Below the pieces are notes generated by a model. That model worked only from the letters and a program-made list of their open reading frames with translations. It made no database searches and was not told the origin of the DNA. DNA of 16,051 nt from JBHHYU01 sp046757725 (GTDB taxonomy: Bacteria; Desulfobacterota; Binatia; UBA9968), in the NCBI GenBank assembly GCA_046757725.1, contig JBHHYU010000070.1:1-16051 (forward strand). Direction: 5' to 3'. Both the position numbers and the translations under genes were made by a program. Positions 16,051 through 16,051 of the stretch are shown in pieces. Position 1 is the stretch's first letter, and the number at the start of each line of letters is the position of its first letter.

Positions 16051-16051
16051 G

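Overview
This is a 16 kb stretch of bacterial chromosome with about 15 intact genes. Coding is dense, GC content is moderate (by eye a little above 50%), and Shine-Dalgarno sites of the AGGAGG type are common. No rRNA, tRNA, CRISPR array or phage gene was seen. The gene mix suggests an uncultivated anaerobic or facultative bacterium: a ferredoxin-dependent 2-oxoacid oxidoreductase, a proteobacterial-style clpS-clpA pair, a NitT/TauT-type ABC importer, and a transposase bounded by GGGGTCAGACTT. Deltaproteobacteria-like, NC10/Rokubacteria-like or Nitrospirota-like lineages would all fit, but the sequence alone does not decide and this guess is weak.

Layout from left to right. (1) 71-1065: a single-gene mobile unit. 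It is a REP-associated tyrosine (Y1/HUH) transposase bounded by 12-bp inverted repeats. (2) 1123-1734: a toxin-antitoxin-like pair on the minus strand (DUF4258 protein and a mini YgiT-type zinc-finger protein) with its own promoter. (3) 1766-3721: a minus-strand two-gene operon of an ACMSD-like amidohydrolase and an isochorismatase-family amidase. Its promoter has a perfect 8+8 bp inverted repeat lying over the -10 box. (4) 3767-4780: moaA, divergent from that operon and the only molybdenum-cofactor gene present. (5) 4937-7625: a minus-strand ABC importer operon (binding protein, ATPase, permease). A short-chain dehydrogenase (7864-8616) is divergent from it and lacks serine at the usual catalytic position. 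(6) 8660-12457: a minus-strand unit of a four-CBS-domain protein, then korA and korB. (7) 12740-15341: clpS and clpA on the plus strand, separated by one base. (8) 15413-15969: a second toxin-antitoxin pair (PF09720-type antitoxin and ParE toxin) on the minus strand.

How the parts may work together. The hydrolase pair and the importer are a plausible uptake and breakdown route for a small amide-containing or aromatic nitrogen compound, but they are separate transcription units and no substrate can be read from sequence. The CBS protein upstream of korAB could report adenylate energy charge to the oxidoreductase or its partners. ClpS delivers N-degron substrates to ClpA. ClpA carries an LGF loop of the kind that docks ClpP, although clpP is not in the window.

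No wholly new multi-gene system is evident. The most interesting items are the operator-like palindrome at the hydrolase promoter, the CBS-korAB linkage, the lysine at the ClpS gatekeeper position, the serine-less dehydrogenase, and the two toxin-antitoxin modules with nearly leaderless predicted transcripts.
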